From Clostridia bacterium (GTDB lineage Bacteria; Bacillota; Clostridia; Oscillospirales; SIG627): DNA of 63,375 nucleotides. Positions within the stretch are counted from its first letter, which is position 1; each line of letters opens with the position of its first letter. Positions 61,662-63,375 of this stretch are shown in pieces. A model generated the notes under the pieces. The model saw only the letters and a list, made by a program, of their open reading frames with translations. It did no database searches and was not told where the DNA came from. The stretch lies in NCBI GenBank assembly GCA_017467865.1, contig JAFUKG010000012.1, forward strand, positions 1-63,375. The letters are read 5' to 3'. Made by a program: the position numbers and the translations under genes.

Positions 61662-62354
61662 ATGAAGATTTGTGGATTTCAGAAACTGACCCTTCTCGAT
61701 TATCCGGAAAAAACAGCAGCCACCCTTTTTACGGGCGGCTGCAATTTCCGTTGCCCTTTCTGTCATAACGGGGACTTGGTGCTGGGATGTGGAGAGATGG
61801 GGGAGATAAAAGAAGTTGAAATATTCGATACCCTCCGCCGGCGTCTCGGCTTCCTTGACGGCGTGTGTATAACGGGGGGCGAGCCCCTTATGTGGCAGGA
61901 AACCGAAGAGCTCATAAGGGATATAAAGGATATGGGATATCTTGTAAAGGTTGATACTAACGGCTCTTACCCCGATAGACTCGAAAGACTTATTTCCTCG
62001 GGCATGGTGGACTACGTGGCAATGGATATTAAAAACTCTATTGCCTCTTATCCCAAAACCGTGGGACTTACTTCCTTTGATACCACACCTGTGGAGAGAA
62101 GCGTTGAGCTTCTTAAAAAATCAGACCTTGACCACGAGTTCAGAACTACCCTTGTAAAAAATCTCCATACCGAAAAGGATATGGAGGAAATAGGACTCTG
62201 GCTGAAAGGCGAAAAAAAGTACTTCCTGCAAGCCTTTAAAAAATCCGATAACGTTATCGACGATAGTATGGAGGGCTTTGAAAAGGAAGAGCTTGAAAAA
62301 ATGCTTGAAATCGTTCGGAGCTTTATTCCCACAGCCCAGCTCAGAGGAGTGTAG
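61662..62354 (+). CDS. Anaerobic ribonucleotide reductase activating protein-like radical SAM enzyme
   Basis: A 230-residue radical SAM protein of the NrdG2 type. It opens KICGFQKLTLLDYPEKTAATLFTGGC; cluster Cys are 27, 31 and 34 (CNFRCPFC). GVCITGGEPLMW near 70, VKVDTNGSYPDRL near 100 and YVAMDIKNS near 127 complete the fold. Members activate glycyl radical enzymes; NrdD itself is not in this window. Coupling to the exporter operon is tight (1-base gap) but the functions are unlikely to be linked. Confidence 0.88.
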   Translation: MKICGFQKLTLLDYPEKTAATLFTGGCNFRCPFCHNGDLVLGCGEMGEIKEVEIFDTLRRRLGFLDGVCITGGEPLMWQETEELIRDIKDMGYLVKVDTNGSYPDRLERLISSGMVDYVAMDIKNSIASYPKTVGLTSFDTTPVERSVELLKKSDLDHEFRTTLVKNLHTEKDMEEIGLWLKGEKKYFLQAFKKSDNVIDDSMEGFEKEELEKMLEIVRSFIPTAQLRGV

Positions 62355-62357
62355 AAA

Positions 62358-62394
62358 TTAGGATATGCGGGGGATTTTCGTGGCAAAGCGAATT
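62358..62394 (+). repeat. Dispersed 37-base repeat, copy 1
   Basis: TTAGGATATGCGGGGGATTT and the following CGTGGCAAAGCGAATT match 63110-63146 with one difference. Each copy is preceded by TAGAAATTA-like sequence. Confidence 0.75.
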
Positions 62395-62448
62395 CACGAT
62401 GCTTTGCATCAATTCTTTTCATATAATAAATGGCTTCCCCTCAAAAAG

Positions 62449-62537
62449 GGCTCCCCTGTGTAAGGGGAGCTGTCACGAAGTGACTGTACCCTTAAAAAAG
62501 GCTCCCCTGTGTAAGGGGAGCTGTCACGAAGTGACTG
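62449..62537 (+). repeat. Two tandem 38-base repeats
   Basis: Identical copies at 62449-62486 and 62500-62537. Each contains a hairpin GCTCCCCT-GTGTA-AGGGGAGC and then GTCAC-GAA-GTGAC. An inverted partial copy lies at 62928-62951. Confidence 0.85.
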
Positions 62538-62892
62538 AGGGGTTGTTTTTTACCATTTCATCAATAAACGTACAAACACCCTCAAATCTTTTTAATATAT
62601 CGGTATTAGTCAAACGTATAACCGTTATGCCATATTGCTCTAAATACTCCGTTCGCCTTTTATCGCTTATAACGTTACTGTCTGCATAATGTTGTGAACC
62701 GTCAAGTTCAATTACCAAATTAGCCTTGGCACAATAAAAATCAGCGATATATTTTCCCAAAACCTTTTGACGGGTAAACTTAACAGGATAATTCCTCAAA
62801 AATTCATACCAAAGCTTTCTTTCCTCTTTTGTCATATTTTTCCTTAGATTTCTCGCGAAAGGAACTATTGCCTTGTTATGCTTTCTGTCCAT
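62524..62892 (-). CDS. DUF559 family endonuclease-like protein
   Basis: A 122-residue protein of the DUF559 (Vsr-like) fold: KAIVPFARNLRKNMTKEERKLWYEFLRN opening, FTRQKVLGKYIADFYCAKANLVIELDGSQHYAD with the acidic catalytic-type residues, then a C-terminal helix. Such proteins resemble very-short-patch repair or restriction-type nucleases. Its last codons lie inside the flanking repeat, and an inverted repeat copy lies upstream of its start, so gene and repeats form one unit of ~450 bases. Confidence 0.85.
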   Translation of the reverse strand: MDRKHNKAIVPFARNLRKNMTKEERKLWYEFLRNYPVKFTRQKVLGKYIADFYCAKANLVIELDGSQHYADSNVISDKRRTEYLEQYGITVIRLTNTDILKRFEGVCTFIDEMVKNNPSVTS

Positions 62893-62904
62893 ATTATCAC
62901 AACC

Positions 62905-62951
62905 CTTCAGTCAAACCTACGGTTTGCCAGCTCCCCTTACACAGGGGAGCC
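62905..62951 (-). repeat. Inverted repeat copy upstream of the DUF559 gene
   Basis: CAGCTCCCCTTACACAGGGG with AGCC is the reverse complement of the 24-base start of the tandem repeats. The adjoining palindrome is CAAACC-TA-GGTTTG-like here, whereas it is GTCACGAAGTGAC in the tandem copies: constant flanks, different palindrome. Confidence 0.75.
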
Positions 62952-62954
62952 TAT

Positions 62955-63041
62955 AATAAAAAAGTAACCGCCCTCGACCAAAAGATGCGGTTAATTTCTT
63001 TTAACTAGTATTAGGTCAACCGTTGCCGGTAGCCTTTTTCT
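62955..63041 (-). ncRNA. Candidate small RNA with GNRA hairpin
   Basis: The predicted ~86-base RNA starts after a consensus promoter. It has a first hairpin ACCG-GCAA-CGGT (GNRA tetraloop) extended by outer GG/CC pairs, an unpaired AATACTAGTTAAAAGAAATT linker and a terminator AACCGC...GCGGTT followed by ACTTTTTTA. There is no reading frame. It resembles the antitoxin RNA part of type I toxin-antitoxin loci (RatA-like) as I remember them, but no toxin peptide gene is found nearby. Confidence 0.6.
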
Positions 63042-63047
63042 ATATTC

Positions 63048-63075
63048 ATTATAACACAGATTTTGAAAAAAGCAA
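63048..63075 (-). promoter_or_regulatory. Promoter of the small RNA
   Basis: On the minus strand TTGCTT (63070-63075) and TATAAT (63048-63053) are separated by 16 bases. Confidence 0.7.
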
Positions 63076-63109
63076 GGATTTTTTTGAATTAGAAATTAGA
63101 AATGAGGAA

Positions 63110-63146
63110 TTAGGATGTGCGGGGGATTTTCGTGGCAAAGCGAATT
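63110..63146 (+). repeat. Dispersed 37-base repeat, copy 2
   Basis: See copy 1 at 62358. The following ~80 bases (to 63228) are non-coding. Confidence 0.75.
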
Positions 63147-63228
63147 AGCGGAGCCTACGAAAATTCAAGCCATACAGTGAACGAAGGGTGAACAGTGTGT
63201 GAACCCGCAGTGAGTCGTAATTAATGAA

Positions 63229-63375
63229 GATTTTACTTTAGCAAAATCAACAATAATTTTCACGTAGTGAAACATCATTTGCCGCAAGGCAACATCATTG
63301 CGAAGCACATCATTTCGCAGAACATCATTGCGAAGCACATCGTTTGCGACAGCAAAACTTATTGCAAAATTCGAC
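63229..63375. repeat. Array of short palindromes with ACATCATT linkers, running off the window
   Basis: Units: GATTTTGC-like, TTTTCAC-GTA-GTGAAA, TTGCC-GCA-AGGCAA, TGC-GAA-GCA, TTC-GCA-GAA, TGC-GAA-GCA and TTTGC-GACA-GCAAA. Most are joined by CATCAT. Stems vary from unit to unit while linkers stay constant. Confidence 0.75.

Noticed and set aside
62449..62537. Tandem repeats as a CRISPR array
   Set aside because: Only two identical copies with a 13-base spacer, no cas genes, and an inverted copy nearby; this is a repeat tied to the DUF559 unit.
63229..63375. Palindrome array as a CRISPR array
   Set aside because: The variable part is self-complementary and short, and the constant part is only 6-8 bases; the layout is not CRISPR.

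Overview
The window reads as chromosomal DNA of an anaerobic, low-to-moderate GC Gram-positive bacterium of the Clostridia (gut or rumen type, Oscillospiraceae/Christensenellales-like; the exact family cannot be fixed from this sequence). Supporting signs are T-box riboswitches, the IreB phosphoprotein, AAGGAG-type ribosome binding sites, TTGACA/TATAAT promoters, lipoprotein signal peptides, the meso-diaminopimelate dehydrogenase route to lysine and NrdG-type radical SAM chemistry.

Layout. 1-8.7 kb: 3' end of gap, an AraC regulator, serS, a ribbon-helix-helix/SLOG gene pair between identical terminators, an amino-acid ABC transporter behind a T-box whose specifier reads UUC (Phe), an AEC permease and a PHP phosphoesterase. 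8.8-15.7 kb: an accessory array of three Rhs toxin-tip cassettes, each with its own candidate immunity gene, separated by near-identical C5GAGG hairpins; all three lack an Rhs N-terminus, and the shortest two carry a promoter directly before the conserved core end. 15.7-18.3 kb: a GPH-type sugar symporter and UxuA (hexuronate use). 18.3-24.6 kb: secreted proteins and lipoproteins, a small XRE/HTH module with palindromic operators, a DUF1385 protein and prmC. 24.7-34.9 kb: an unidentified TIM-barrel-like protein, recA-recX, rimO, pgsA, an M16-like peptidase, an in-frame PAP2-Ddh fusion and lysA. 34.9-38 kb: a beta-helix glycosidase-like protein, rplS with leader, and tRNA-Leu(UAG). 38-41.7 kb: a restriction-modification island next to the tRNA, with two tandem MjaI-like endonuclease genes, an N4-cytosine-type methyltransferase carrying a nuclease-like C-terminal domain, and two XRE regulators, bounded by repeats. 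41.8-50.4 kb: a DNA/RNA endonuclease pair, a radical SAM gene, cysS and cysE behind a Cys T-box, an M23 peptidase and a Gfo/Idh oxidoreductase. 50.4-52.4 kb: a decayed IS3 element and gene debris. 52.5-62.4 kb: ddl, an S41 peptidase, an XRE regulator with a candidate small RNA, ireB, rnpB, a Gld-type ABC exporter operon and an nrdG-like gene. 62.4-63.4 kb: a DUF559 endonuclease flanked by inverted repeats, a candidate small RNA, and an array of short palindromes.

Themes. Cell-wall supply recurs (ddh-lysA, ddl, M23, S41). The most unusual features are the Rhs cassette array, the tandem-endonuclease island, the PAP2-Ddh fusion, two promoter-plus-terminator small RNA candidates, and arrays of short, sequence-variable palindromes joined by constant linkers. 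All functional statements rest on reading motifs by eye; no database search was run.
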